Part shown: piece after piece, positions 12,601 through 25,579 of the stretch
Layout of the letters: each line of letters begins with the position of its first letter
How positions within the stretch are numbered: position 1 is the stretch's first letter
Assembly (NCBI RefSeq): GCF_029227915.1
Contig: NC_079875.1
Span: 8,553,001-8,617,000, forward strand
DNA from: Hydractinia symbiolongicarpus
Lineage: Eukaryota; Cnidaria; Hydrozoa; Anthoathecata; Hydractiniidae
DNA length: 64,000 nucleotides
Direction of reading: 5' to 3'
Notes under the pieces: generated by a model
Database searches by the model: none
What the model was told of the DNA's origin: nothing
Seen by the model: only the letters and a program-made list of their open reading frames with translations
Position numbers and translations under genes: made by a program

Positions 12601-14683
12601 ATTATTGAACTACTTACGTAATATACATATGTTTTCTCTGTACCCCCGTCCAATTGCACAGTAGTTGGTAAAAGAGGATTCTTCTTTACAGCAAATTCAA
12701 ATGTATTACATGGGTTTAGATACGTGCCACAAAATTTATTATCTTCACCATTGCGCTTGGAAACGTACACATCCGAAGTACCTAAAAACAAAAGAACTTT
12801 TGTATAAAGGAACATAATCATTGATCTTTGATGTAGAATTATTCGATATTAAGGCTACGTTGCGGTCGGAAAAACTTCAAGACTTGTTCTCCTATGTTCA
12901 TTTTGTTTGGGAATTAGCAATATTGAATGCCTCAAGTAAAAAAATTGAGATGCAGTAGAACCTTAGGAAAGCCTATCCCAATTTGGTGGACATTTTAGCG
13001 ATTAAATCATTTTTCTATTTAAATAATATAATTATTCTGACTACGCGTCTATAATCTTTGCGGAGATGACTTTTTATTTGTATTTTTATAATTTGACCAT
13101 AAATGGAAAAAAATTTGTTGGTTTACAACTGCTTTAAAAAAGAGAGAAACTGCGCTGCGGCACGGTGGCTGAATAAAATCATGATGAGTGTTGACTTTAA
13201 AGACCAGACCAACTGGCTTGGTTGTTTGTGGGGATTTGTTACTCAGTAACGAATCCCCACTATAAATGAATTTTGTTTACGTCTTTGTGAGTGCTGAATT
13301 ATTTATAATTGAGTATTTTTTACACATTTACTAAACAGGTGGCTAAATTAAAAAACAATGGAATATATTTTTCTTTACTGTGATGGTCACGGGTCAATAT
13401 ACACAAAATAATTAAACAAGAAAAAGTTAATGATCAAAATAGAAAAAATGTTGAACAAAATGTGATAAACCTTTTTTATTATTTTATACTACTGAACTTA
13501 AAGAGAAATAAGCGAGTAAAGATAAAGAAAGTAAAGACTCATTAATAAAGATGAAGCCACCATATCGCGCGGTCGGTTTGTTGATCAATGTTTCGGGCAT
13601 GTATATTTATTCAAATTTGGCGCCTTTTTATAATGACAATCTTCATCGTTGAGAGCTGGCAGTATCAACGTAAAGGGACTCAAAATATGAAAAAAAATAT
13701 TGTTAATGGTCATGACAGAGTCGGGTTATAAGTGACAACACTAAAAATCAAGAATTTTACTGAATTTTACATCTCCAGGTTATGGTGCCATTTTGATCAA
13801 TTTTAAAAGCTCTATCTAATCCAAAAGCGGTTAACAAACAAAAACATAATGCGAAATAACAAACCGTTGATGTCGTCATCAAAATAATCCATTAGTGGGA
13901 GGTTAAACAAACCTATACACGAGCTCCAAAATTTTGTTTTTGACACACTTTTACATCATTATTGTTAATCGGTACCATAACATCGTGACAATATGCGTTC
14001 AATTAGAAGAAAAATTTTTGAGGCGAAATAGTAATTAGTCAGATTAAATATCAAAAATTATTTCTGGGTTATCTTTCTTTAAATACCCTATTAAACCTAT
14101 TCATTCAGAGGTGTGGACATATTGTTCCAAATGAAAAAACAAACGAACAAATAAACAAAGAAAGAAAGAAATAAACAAATAAACAATAAGTACTGTACTG
14201 CACTAGTAGGACAAAAACTTGGTGAATATTAACATTGTTTTAATTAACAACTTTTTATCAAATTCTATGGAAACAGCATTTGGAAAGTTGCCATGACGAC
14301 AGTTAAATGTGGCCCTCAAAAAATGCTATACGGATCACTAAAGTTGAAATTTTTGCTAAATGCTATTTAACCGAAATTAAAAGAATTTTATTTTATACAA
14401 TTGGGATAAAACATTCCCTGGAACACCACAAATTCTTTTGAGCCTACAGTAATGCGCAAATAACAATTTAAAGTAATTTTGAGCACTCTTGAAATGTATC
14501 AGTCTTAACATAAAGGAAGAAACCCAAAATAAAGCATATAACAAATTTTAAACATGAGCAAAAAACAATGTACTCTGGTCAAAAAGAAAGTCTCTTGCTA
14601 ATATGAATACTAATAAATCACTCACCAATCATGTTGCAAACCATTACAGCTAAAGTTAAATGTAAAAACAATTTAATTGACAT
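9669..14683 (-). CDS. Beta-helix / cysteine-rich / multi-pass membrane protein, interrupted by one in-frame stop
   Basis: Two exons on the minus strand: 14683-14626 (ATG; MSIKLFLHLTLAVMV, a signal peptide) and 12781-9669. The GTGAGT donor and TTTTTAG acceptor join in phase, and the total is 3171 nt (1057 codons with stop). After the signal comes DVYVSKRNGEDNKFCGTYLNPC, then about 400 residues of right-handed beta-helix-like turns (repeated NSSF, NTDF, GGA motifs). A cysteine-rich part follows (CRRC, CFRCPPGGKCEYG, LPCPTAYCC, GILCGACENG), then about eight hydrophobic segments. Without the upstream exon one would wrongly start at an internal ATG at 12821. A TAA at 10220-10218 splits the frame after NMLRRN. 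The same frame resumes at once with ITLNQFYLSFAISPISLYYY and runs to PHAN-stop at 9669. So this is a full-length gene with a single nonsense codon: a null allele, a young pseudogene, a sequence error or readthrough. I recognise the architecture, not a named gene. Confidence 0.85.
10218..10220 (-). other. In-frame TAA inside the multi-pass membrane gene
   Basis: This is the only stop in 3113 nt of otherwise open exon 2. Downstream of it, 182 more codons stay open in the same frame with at least three further membrane segments. No GT..AG pair that removes it while keeping the frame is obvious. Confidence 0.8.
13228..13260. repeat. Hairpin in the intron of the membrane gene
   Basis: The 15-base arms GTGGGGATTTGTTAC and GTAACGAATCCCCAC pair with one mismatch around a TCA loop. 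It may be the end or core of a small repeat. Apart from this, the intron 12782-14625 holds only low-complexity sequence, such as AAACAAA/GAAAGAAA tracts near 14140-14190. Confidence 0.7.
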
Positions 14684-16469
14684 TTTGATATGGTTTAGCT
14701 TTTAAATTTGAAGTTATTCAACTCTTTATTCCTCTAGCTGTTTAGCTATGAGGTAAACATATTTTCATATGTATATTCAAACATATTCAATAACGAAACA
14801 GACAGCTCTTAATTATCTTCCAATAAGGTTGTCTAATTGGTATAGTTTTGAAAATTAAATTGGTTTTTACTATTATAATAAAATGAAATGTAATGTTCCC
14901 TAAGTTTCTTTTAATGATATGCAACCTTGGCGTGGGTGCTATTCTACCTCCTTGTCGTTTTTAACCAACATTTGGTACTAATTTTTCAGACACCGCCTTA
15001 CCTAATATTTTTTTGTTTCCATACCTCTCATTCTTTAAACATAAGCAATTAATTAAAACTATCCCTAATCTTCGAAATCCTGTTAATAGGTGAACTCATA
15101 CATTCTACTGGAATCCCTTTAAGAGCCTGAAACTTCCACTATTGCTTTTAATTCATAGTCATGTGTTTTGTAGATAGTTTGGTTTGTATGTTGGAGGCTG
15201 TTTGTAATTGTGTAGGTGGTTTTAAAGTAAAGCTTGGACTTCTGATACCCAAAACATGTTTAGCGTTTTCGTTAGTTGTCAGCCAGATGGAATAAAGATG
15301 TTCGAGCAATACTCCCAATAATGTTGCGTTAGTAAATAAAAACAAATGTATTTCGAAGCAGCGACAATTCTGAAATATCAGTGATCAGTTTAAGCGTTCA
15401 TTGCATCATGTCACATCAATTCCAAACTGCATTAGTTGGCTTGATTGTATTGGATATTTTAATGCGAGGCTATATGAGGCTGCCATGTTTATTCTAGAAC
15501 ATCAGATTTTGTAACCGCGCCAGAATCTAGTGTGTTAGAATATACGGACGGCGGTCAGTAATGCGTAACCACAACCCCCAGCCTCCACGTTCGCACAAAA
15601 TGAACCAACGTTCTAAGAATCCATGTGGGGAAGGATTGAGGAAGACTTTCTTGTTCAACTTAAGAACTAGTTTATAACAAACATAACTATTCAATTTTGA
15701 ACAATGTCCGTAACGAATATGATAGTAATTTTTGACTTTCGTTACAAAAAATGGAAGTAACAAATTCCTAAATTCTATTTTTAATACTCTGGTTGAAACG
15801 CGTCAGCGTAAAGTTAACTTGCATTTCATTTAAAATTTTGATCGAACTTGATTGTTTGTGTTTTGCGACTTTAAAACTGCTTTCGCTATGAATGTGAAAC
15901 ATAAATTTTTATAGAAAGTTCGCTATAATAATAAATAAAGCTTTTTTTGCCACATTATTTTTTTTGGAAAATGGCAATTTCTCGGTTATTCCTTAAAATA
16001 GCTAAACATCATCGACTGATAAATGCTCTGCCGCCAATAGGATGCAAAACCTTAACTCAAATGTATAAGAGGGGGGAGGAACATTGAAAATGCGCTAGTT
16101 GCAGTTTTTGCAAGTTATAGAAAAATTACGTGACAGCCACCGTAAGTGCCAAAAACCGCGAGAGTAGCACATGCTGAAGTCAGTGCGAGTTATTATGGTT
16201 TCCAATAATTTTTGTGAATAATATTGTAGTAATTTCAGTAGAATTTAGAAATTCAGTAGGCAGTAGAAGATCACTAGCTTAGCCAATAATCCTACCTACG
16301 ACGACTGGGCTCAACACTATGGTACTCATCTCTCTATATTTCTATCCAAATTTCATAAACAAATGTATATTACTCTAAATCCTATTAAACATCCTCTACA
16401 AAAACTTAACAATCGGTGATAGATGATATTAAATAAACACACACCACAGTTTACTAAAATGTTAAAAGG
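14684..16469. other. Gene-free interval
   Basis: I see no gene. The minus frame at 15527-15763 is proline-rich or basic at one end but lacks an ATG context and has no recognisable relative. The rest is AT-rich and looks non-coding. Confidence 0.5.
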
Positions 16470-17400
16470 AAAACTGTGTCCTTGGTTAACTTACGACAAA
16501 CAAAAATATAATGAACCGTAGAGATCAAGTTCTCCGAAATGCTAGGAAACACAACAAAGGGTACGATTGGAGGATGTATAAAACTTCCCGGAACAAATAC
16601 AACAACAACATCAAACGTAGCAGAGAATAATATAATAAAAAATTACTACAAGAGAATAATTTGAGTCCGAGAAATTTTGGAATATTTTTAATAACTTGTT
16701 TCCAACGAAGAGTGAGGCGTATTTCACCACAACAATTTGTAGTAAAGAAGAAATATTGCAAATACGTCTTGCAATTACCTTTCAACAGTAAAAGGTAAAA
16801 CCGAAGTAATACCGAAAAGAATATCAAAACAACAGAACGTTACTGACTTCATTGTGAATTACAGTGGCACCCAAATTAATCATGTTGATTGCCATAAATA
16901 TTTCAGAGTTGTAATAAGCAGCAGAATTAGGCTATTAGAGTGAGTTTGACTTAACCTTAGTTTAGCAGCAGCTCGATTAATCTACCAGTTAATGATTGTG
17001 TCTGTTTTTACCTATTGCTTAATGGTTCATTTGGACCTTACCAATGGTCACCTTAGTAATTCATATTTATTAACTCATCGTGCTAGTCGTGATGATGGTA
17101 TAAACATCCTAAATATTCATAAGGAAATGTTGAACCAGTTATATGCATCCGGTAGAAAGTGTTCGGATAAAGAAGTTTATTTAAACTACTTTGAAAAATG
17201 AGTCATCAAATCAATACTTAGAACTCAGACAACTCTGTGAAACTACCAAAAGTGAAACTTACGACAGCAAAAAAGTTCTTTTATTTCACTGGAGCAAAGT
17301 TATATAATGAGTTCACACTCCATATCCACAAAAGTAAAGAAAATTTTCAACGATTTAGGAGCTTGTTAAATGATCGTTGGTTTTTTCGTCTGCCTCGTAT
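16470..17400 (+). pseudogene. Non-LTR retrotransposon (LINE) ORF2 remnant
   Basis: Conceptual reading across several frameshifts gives CPWLTYDK, then NNRDQVLRNARKHNKGYDWR and NIKRSREQYNKKLLQENN.LSPRNFWN..FPTKS. This is the linker between endonuclease and reverse transcriptase seen in CR1/jockey-type LINEs. Further on, YSGTQINHVDCHKYFRVVIS resembles the segment after the RT. Near 17230-17390, LPKVKLTTAKKFFYFTGAKL and YNEFTLHI.KSKENFQRFRSLL resemble the C-terminal 'GAKIWNNLP' region. The RT core itself is missing. Stops and frame changes show it is dead, with an internal deletion. Confidence 0.65.
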
Positions 17401-17776
17401 TTTGTGAAGTGAGCGCTTTTTTTCGTCTAGTGACACTCACGCTGGTATACAATGTCATTTGTTTCCTGAGGTGTTTGAAACGAATTTGGGTCATGTATGT
17501 AGCCATCGTTTAAAATGTTTTATATAATTGTATTTTTACATTCATTACTTTTAAAAGGATTATTTCTTTTACAATTTCACAGTCTCATAGCCTACTTAAT
17601 TTCAATTTTGTTGATAATTTTTATAAGATTTTACCAATTTATTGCCATACACATACATTGGCATAAAACAAACATTTATAGCAGTTTTTTAAACAGAAGT
17701 AATTATCCTGTATAAGCACATTTAAATAGAAATAATAATAATAATAATTATTATTATTATAAAATGAGATGAATTG

Positions 17777-18649
17777 TAGTGCATTAATTTTTAATCCCGT
17801 CGCACTTTATAATCCCATCACACTTTATAATCTAATTTTGTCGCAATTTGTAATCCATGGCGATTTGTAACCCATTTTGTAGCACTTCGTTATCCCAAAT
17901 CTATTGCAAATTGTAATCCTTTCATGACGCACTTTAAACCTCCAGACCTGTCAAATTTAAGTTTAATTTAAGTAAATAAAGTAAACTAACCGATGGCTTA
18001 AAATCATTGGGTCAAATACATCCCAACACCTGTCTCTTTATTCTCTCCAACTATATAATTATGTCAAATTAATGATAATATAACGCGTACTAGTAGTCGC
18101 TAGTACTAAGTAAGTTCCGTAAGTTTTATCACAAGAAGATATAGATGGATACACAACGTTAACAGGAAGAAACCATGCATACTCCAGTTTGTTCACAAGA
18201 AATCACCAACGCTGCGTTCGTTTTGTTCATAGCTGATTTTACTTTATTATCTCTTCTAAACAAACTTCTACGTTTATGTAATGTGTAATACATATTAATT
18301 TTTATAACAATTGAAAATAAAAAGCGGTGACTTAAAAAGAATATCACTCTTACCTGAAACACAAAAATACATGCGTATCAACAGACTAGAAATTTCCCCT
18401 TTATATGCACGAAATACCCGCTATTAACAAGTTTTATTAACTTAGAAAAAAAGCTAAAAATGTGTATTTATCGATCAAAGAAAATCTTACACTTTTTACG
18501 GAATTATAAAGTGTGACAAGGTGGGATTACAAAGTGCGACATGAAAGGATAACAAACTGCGATAGATTCGGGATTACAAAGTGCGACAAAATGGGTAACA
18601 AAGTGCGATGGGATTACAAAGTGTGACGGGATTATAAAGTGATACACTA
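17777..18649. mobile_element. Foldback-type element with long, internally repetitive inverted ends
   Basis: The left arm (about 17777-17945) and right arm (about 18498-18649) are inverted copies in the same order for about 150 bases. Each is built from many copies of a unit such as AATCCCGTCGCACTTTRT with variants (CATCACACTTTATAATC, CATTTTGTAGCACTT, TTTCATGACGCACTT). The outer ends match as TAGTGCAT/TAGTGTAT. The centre (17946-18497) encodes nothing recognisable. The repetitive subterminal arms suggest binding-site arrays for a transposase supplied elsewhere. Confidence 0.8.
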
Positions 18650-19578
18650 TAAAGTATCAACATTTTAAAACAAGCTATATTTTTACTATTTTTTTATTTT
18701 GCTTCCGCCAAAGTCGGTATCTTCACGGAGCAATCGACTAATAGTATTTTATAATAGTATTCCCCTTAAAACCTTGTGTTGCGTAGCAACAAAGCTCGTG
18801 TCCTCTTAAAATATACCTTTGGTATATTAACTGCTAATTTGTGCACATCCATCGTATTTGATATAATTTTAAAAATTCGCCAATGTGAAAGAGGTATGAA
18901 TCAATGTTTTTTGTGTGTAATATTTTTCTGCTAGACATACTACTGTAACTTACTGGCGATCTTATAGTTCTAGTAAGACAAAATTTGCAAGAGAATGTAT
19001 CTTTACTGCAAAATAATACAAAAAATACAAAAACACTAGTAAATAATATATTAGCTTACGAAAGATTATTGTATGAATTGACGGAATGTTATTGACTTGC
19101 AATGAATCGCTGCAGCCAAGTTATAAAACTTATAGTAGTAGTAGTAGTAGATGTTTTCCTTCTTATAATTGCGTTGAAATAATTAATCAATATTGTGTTT
19201 CATTGTATATGCCTTATTGCGTTTTGATCAAATTCCGCTGGAAGTGTCGCATTATCTGCTTGCATTCCGGATATTCCATTAATTGGTTAATCGGATTCCA
19301 CGTGCAGTACCGCATTTTTTATCTGCTTCATATGGTCCGACCGGTTTAATTGAAAACATAGCTTGTTTTAAAATCCGCCCGGCTAATGTAAGGGTCATCA
19401 ACATATATATCAAGTGTTTTCAACAAAATGATAATTTTAGTTTAGGACACTGACACTGTTTTTGATAATGCATCTATATGGGTATCGAATGTGCGACATA
19501 TACCCGTCATTCATGTTTTTTTTTGTTACTTTTACGGGTAATATATTGCTTATTAACGTGGATAATTACCTTTCTACA
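18650..19578. other. Gene-free interval
   Basis: The sequence contains a GTAGTAGTAGTAGTAGTAG microsatellite near 19134-19150. An element-end-like sequence lies near 18727 (TTCACGGAGCAATCGACTAATAG) and is similar to the CTAG termini elsewhere. I see no supported gene. Confidence 0.5.
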
Positions 19579-20172
19579 TTATTACACGAAAATAACGAAG
19601 CAAGTAAATAACGCGAATTTTGAAACTTCGCGTTAATTAAAACTTTGTTAATTTATTCATCGCGTAAATATCTCCTCCGTTAATTAATGTGTTGCGCAGA
19701 AAAAAAGTCCGTTAACCTTAATTGTCAAAAATAATTTTTCAACGACTTCAACATAACTCGTGGATATATAGATGTGCTCAATAAAAATAGAAATTTTTAG
19801 GCACTGTTAATCTCAAAAAGGGAAGAAGATAATCAAAGCAGGATGGAAAGCAGCAGGTATACGGTAAACTTGAAAAATGCCAGTTACAACGATAAAAACA
19901 CTATCAAAGATAACCCTTTCAGTAATTTTTTTTGAGCATTTTAGACAAAAAGATAAAATACGTGCGATGACATTTTATTATTTCTTTTTTATTCTCTTAG
20001 CTTGAACCTGTAAAAAAGTGTCTACCCGCGAATTCGCGTAATGAAGTACCATCTCATTATTTGAAATTCGTTGTTTTGTGTTAATTACCACAAAATTCGA
20101 AATTTGCGGTAATTTTAGATCGTATTAATTGTGAACCCGTTAATTACTTGCTTCGTTGTTTTCGTGTAATAA
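19579..20172. mobile_element. MITE with about 37 bp inverted ends
   Basis: The left end TTATTACACGAAAATAACGA continues with AGCAAGTAAATAACG. The inverse of the right end reads TTATTACACGAAAACAACGA then AGCAAGTAATTAACG. The interior contains further CGCGTTAATTAA-type short palindromes but no open frame of note. The superfamily is not determinable by eye, and no clean target duplication is visible. Confidence 0.75.
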
Positions 20173-21068
20173 GGTATACGGAAAAGCATACGGAAAATAT
20201 AGACTTTTGCCTATTACTTGCCTAAAGTCACTACGGTGGGTTCCTACCTCATAACCTCGGTTCAAATTTTCCCACATAGACAAGCTAAACGGTTTATAAG
20301 CGTTTTAATCAAATTATTTGGCCGTATACGTATGTTAGATTTTTTTATGCATAATCTAACGTTTAAAATGGATAAAACAATCGATTAAACAACTTGTGCA
20401 GGACCGTCTGAAGTCAATTTTTTGCATAGCTAGCTTCAATCAGGTACCTGGAATTACATGATAATTTGAAAATTATATAGCCAGTTGGCACCTGAGAAAC
20501 CCAATGACGTGTAATAGTCAACTTGACAAATCATGTACCAATTTCCAACGACAAGTTTCTATATTAGAGCTAGCTAACTACACGTTGCAGCTCAAAGAAA
20601 TGACTGCTTGCTACCAATCAATCCAATAAAATACACATCACTAAACTACATAAATCTCAGGTAAGCAAAAGCATAAATAAAATGATTGATTTAAACATTT
20701 GGACAACAATCAAGAAAAACGTACAATAAAAGTTTGACAACGGCTGCGTGTAAGGAGTGAAAAAAAGCGCACCACACAAATCTGTGACTTAAAACGCTGG
20801 GCTCCCTTAGCTCTAGAAAGTGATATACAGAACTTGATTCATTGAGACCAATCTCATTAAACAATAAATCCAGAAAAACTATGCATTTGAGGGTCACGTG
20901 ACGAGGCCTTCTCCAGGGCCATGTTCATCTCGCCGCCCAATAGAAAAAAGAGACAACATGCGCTAGGTTAACACTATCTATGTAAACATTTGTAAAAATT
21001 GTCACTAGTCCAAAAAAGTATAATGTTGGAAACTGTTACAACACATTTTGTAGGCAGTTGTCAGAATT

Positions 21069-21373
21069 TAAAGGTGAGTAAGTAAGTCAGTAAAAAGTAA
21101 GTAAGTAAATAACGGGAAGTTTTAACGTCCTTGGGGATTCCGTCCTAAGGGCCCTCCCCTCCGACTGCCCCTATGTTACAATGTTACATTACCGCTTACG
21201 TATAGCATTGCTCTAATATGCTTGCCTGCCACACAAACCGATTAGCGGTTAGTAGATGGCACCAAATGGGCTGACAACACCACATATAAAGTGCGCCGGA
21301 GTGGGGACATGAACCTGAAACCTTATGATTACAAGTTGAATGCGCTACCACTACACCATCTCCGCCTAAAGGT
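21069..21373 (-). mobile_element. tRNA-Thr-derived SINE with 7 bp target duplication
   Basis: On the minus strand the element starts at 21366 with GGCGGAGATGGTGTAGTGG TAGCGC (A box), has the loop ACTTGTAAT (anticodon TGT, threonine) and a B box GGTTTCAGGTTCATGTCC. A non-tRNA body follows, then a TTACTTACTTAC tail at the 21076 side. A TAAAGGT duplication borders it at 21069-21075 and 21367-21373. The intact pol III boxes and target duplication suggest a fairly recent insertion. Confidence 0.9.
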
Positions 21374-24300
21374 AAATGTTAGTTAAGTAAAACTTCAAAA
21401 AACTTGGCAACTTTCTGCTTTCGATTCTTAAGTAGTGAAGTACGCAAAGTCTAGTTGAGTCTTTTTGGGTTTAGTATCGACATTTTCAAACTTACAAGAC
21501 CATATGCTGTTATACGTGCAAATATGTATTTTATCCATAGATCAACAAGTTTGTTATTAAAAACAATGTTTAAAAATAAATTGCGGAAGACTCTTTTTCA
21601 TCAAAAAAACGTAATAAGTTCTCTGCAATCGAACTAAGATTAATGTCATTCTGCATGTTTGTGTTTCACGTGGTTTTTTCATCTTTCACTAAATGTTATT
21701 GTTTACTGTTTCCCTTCATGTGATTGTAGAATTTATACCGAATTTTATATCAACTCTTAGTGCATTTAATTAACACGCATCCGTGAACTATTAAAAATAC
21801 ATTTAACATAACTTTACCATGTTGATTAAGTGTTTTAAGACAAGCACGTATCCAATCACAAAAAAAGATCTGATTATTGCTCCAATTTAGGAAGCAGTGT
21901 GCAATTTTCCATCTGACAACAATGTTTCATTGTTTCGTTGACGCAGTGCTATTGCCCTTCTTAGTATCGTTATACCTTTTCATTTTAAAAGCCTAAGAAT
22001 GTAATTTGTGATGCATGTTTTTTTGTGATTATAAAGACATTTTAATGCATAAGTACAGTTTATTTGCATGTAACCATCTTTCTTCTTTTCGGTCTTTATA
22101 TATTTGTTATTGTTTTTTTTTTCTATTTCGCATGACAAGTTACTTAGACATAATAATTGTGATATTTTGAATGATATTCTATCTATTTACGCCAACTCAA
22201 CTTGACTAGACACAAAAAGTACAATTATAATACGCCTCGATGGACTTTTTATATTTTTTGCACAATGAAGCCTCCATATGTAGACATCCTTAAAAACGTA
22301 CACATATCTACAGCAACGCTTCGTTTTCCTATTCTTAGGAATGGAATCAGTCAAATCATAAAATACGATCACTTTCTTGAGGTATCGAGGATTTCTGCTG
22401 CAGAGAAGTTTCATTCAATGTTATTTGGCAGTTTCACAGAGTGCCAAAATTAAATACGATGAAAGTTGAATACGATGAAAGTTGTACACACCTAGACGCA
22501 AACCAGAGTTAGCATGAAAGGATGTAAAGTATAATTAAAGAATTTCGGTGCACAAAAGCACTATTTCAGCAATATTTTTCGACAAATAAATTACTGTCTT
22601 TGACATGGGTGTGGGTTGTCAGCCGCTTGAATATTTCAAAAAAAAAACTGTGCGTCCATTTTGAAGCTATATAAGAGCAACTTCAAAAACGCTTTTAGGT
22701 TCTATGCGACGTAAGGCTTCTACTCACTTTCAAGTTTTAAGTTTAATTACAAATGATTTTAAAAGCATTATTAGCAAGTAAATGATGTATATCTCGGTTA
22801 GAAGAGTTTGGTAGTTCACAAAAATTTATGTTTTCACGGAAAGGGGATAAAACGTACACTAGTAATAACAACTGACTCAGCATTTAAAACGTAATGTATG
22901 GAAAGCAACAAAAACAGACATTTTCAAAAGCAAAAGACATTATGACAAGGATTCTGAAAGTGATTACAAAATGACTGCCTGACGCCTGTTAATTATATGG
23001 AAATTAAAAGTTAAAAATAAATATTGAAAAAATCCTCAGTACTGCAAAAAGTACTAGTTTCCATGGTAGCAATTACGAATCAATTTCTACTTTTATTTTC
23101 AAGTTACCAGTGTGAAAGAGACAGGAAGTTACAATGGTTTCCTCTGTTGGTTGTTGTTATATTCAATCGGAGCGGGTTTTCCTTCATTCACTTTCCTTAA
23201 TTTTAAATCAAATGTAGATTTTTAAATAATGTCTTTTAAACGTTTCCTAGTATGAGTAATTAAACCCTATTCGGACAGGGAGCTACCAAAGCATACAGTT
23301 TTAGGGGTTACAGTTTGGTAATTTTTATCATTTTCAGTCAACTTCGGAATAATTGAAAATTTTTGATTGTGACATCACGTCTGTTCCCATGATAATTCCT
23401 CGGCTTATAGCTGATCGATAAAAAACTGGCCTTTTTTCGTGACATGATTAGTCATATTTTTTCTTTTTTATGCTTTTATCAACTAATTTGATACGTTCAA
23501 GACATTTCAAACAGTGTTTCTTATTCCAAAGTATACGTGGTACTATTTCTGCTTTTTTTCGGGTTTGGTAATACATGATGACTTTATTTTTGACTGGAGT
23601 AACGTCATCAAATTTTTCTCTGTCTAACTTATTCGAAGTGCTCACGAATAGTTCTGCCAAGTTTTGTGCCATGCTTCATCACTTTTAGAGGGAGGTGTAG
23701 GGGCGAGGGCGGTTAGCTCCGCCAACTTTGTTCTTTACAACCCTCAAAAAGCCTAGTATGAATAAGGTTACGTTCAGAAAATACCTTTAGTTCTAATATG
23801 ACATAAATAATTGAAATCCTATCCTTTATGTTTACATAATTAGCAAGCAGTTAATATTGAATTTAATGGTTTTAAGATTAAGAAACCAAAAACAATTGAT
23901 GTTGTTATCTTTATATTATTAATACATGTTGTGTAACTGTCACATCATTCAATGCCGTGCTAAAGCACGCACGAAATCTTTAAGCTAGACCATGTTCTGA
24001 ACACTCGCGCGTAGTAACCAATCTCAAAGCTCGCTTTTATAAAATAATCAATTAACAGTACTTAGCGGTTTGGCGGATTTCCTTAAAATGATCAAGTTGT
24101 TCTGTAAACTACCATTAGACATGTTATTTTGTTAAGTTGAAGATTTTTGGACATGGTCCCTTTGTAACCTTTTGCGTTCTAAAGTTTCGTATGTTTATGT
24201 TTAGAACGGCATAATGCATTTTTGCATTTGCAGATAGATGTATTACTACATTTTTTTCTCATGAATAAATCTTAAAAAAAAAAAAACAATTTTAAGATTT

Positions 24301-25579
24301 TAGCTACGAACGAGGTAAGGATGCAGAAACTAGCCGGCTATGTCTAGCTGAAGTTTTTTGTTTAGTTTTGTATAATGCATTTTGTCCTACTCAACTTTTC
24401 TGCATAAATTCGAATTTTATCACACTTACAGTTTTGGCTACAACCATTCGCAAAAAATATTGAGACAAGGCGGCAAATTTCGACGTTTGATCCTAAAAGT
24501 AATTATGTAGGACGTTTCTGTAGTAGGTACAGTCAATTATTTAGGATCTTAAATTATTTGGTTAAATCCCAAGTCTCTAAATGTGTTGATTATTGCTGAA
24601 GTCGTGGCCTTTTTTCTCAAATTTCAAGTTCCTTTTGAATTATTTCATAAGGCAGACTAGCGCAATTTAAACGCTGCTGACCTAAGCAACATTTTTGTAA
24701 AAAGAGCCCTTGCGCTCACCATCGACTTGCGAGAGTTGATGTTTTTTGCCAAATTTGAAAAATGGATGAAAAAGCGTTGTAGCTAAAACGTATGGCAGCA
24801 ATCAGACGCATCGATTTTGCAAGTTTCACAAAAACTTATTTTAGAAAGAGAAATTGCTGTGTTAGCTGGAGAAGTAACGACAAGGTGTTTTTTTAGAGAG
24901 AGAAGCTGAAGGAAAATAATTCTTAAGAGGATATTAGGTAGAAAAGGTTCACTGGCTGTAAGTGTTCTCCCGGATATGCTGGATGACTTATGTGCTCTTT
25001 ACATGTACTTATCCGCTTAAACTGGCGTTATAAGCCAGGTCACTGATCTAATCGTTATGGCTCCAAATATGCTGATAAAACTATAAAAAGTGTATCAAAG
25101 TAGAACATAGAACCTATAACGATTATTAGCCGAATACGCTGCAGCTACACCCTATCCACATAAATACAAATTGTTTTACTGAGCTTTGGATATTCTGCTC
25201 CCAGGTCTCGCTTTTACTTGGTTGCATTTTTCGCTGTAGTTTTTAGTTAGCGTACGAGTAATTTGACAATTCGACAATTTATTAAACTCCTTTTATAGAT
25301 ATAGACCCTGCGCATCCTCCTCTTCCTTAAGCTTTTTAAGAAAATAAGACGGAAAAAATACGTTTCAAAATCTAGGTTACAAATAATCTACATTAGTTTT
25401 CTCAAAAATATTTATACATGCTAAAGATAGCCCTCAAATAAACAAGGGCCATATCACAGAACTTATGTACATATTACAAAATTTATGTGTCATATCACAA
25501 GGGTAATAACAACCAGGCAACAAATTATTATTTATGATTTCCTGCTTACTCTTGGTTTCACATTGAATCATCATTACCA
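21374..25579. other. Gene-poor interval with decayed repeats
   Basis: There is no supported gene. A frame at 22202-22453 (plus) has an internal ATG at 22265 and weakly protein-like composition but no known relative or splice context. 23264-23769 looks like a degraded TTAA/ACCCTATTCGG MITE, and the minus frame at 23448-23672 lies inside it. Poly-A and poly-T tracts are common. Confidence 0.45.
23264..23769. mobile_element. Degraded CCCTATTCGG-type MITE
   Basis: The left edge reads TTAAACCCTATTCGGACAGG. The right edge AGTATGAATAAGGTTAC is a damaged inverse of it. The interior contains a purine-rich block near 23685-23715 like those inside the other copies. Confidence 0.45.

Noticed and set aside
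23448-23672. 74-codon Lys-rich minus frame
   Set aside because: It lies inside a degraded MITE and has no relative or splice context.
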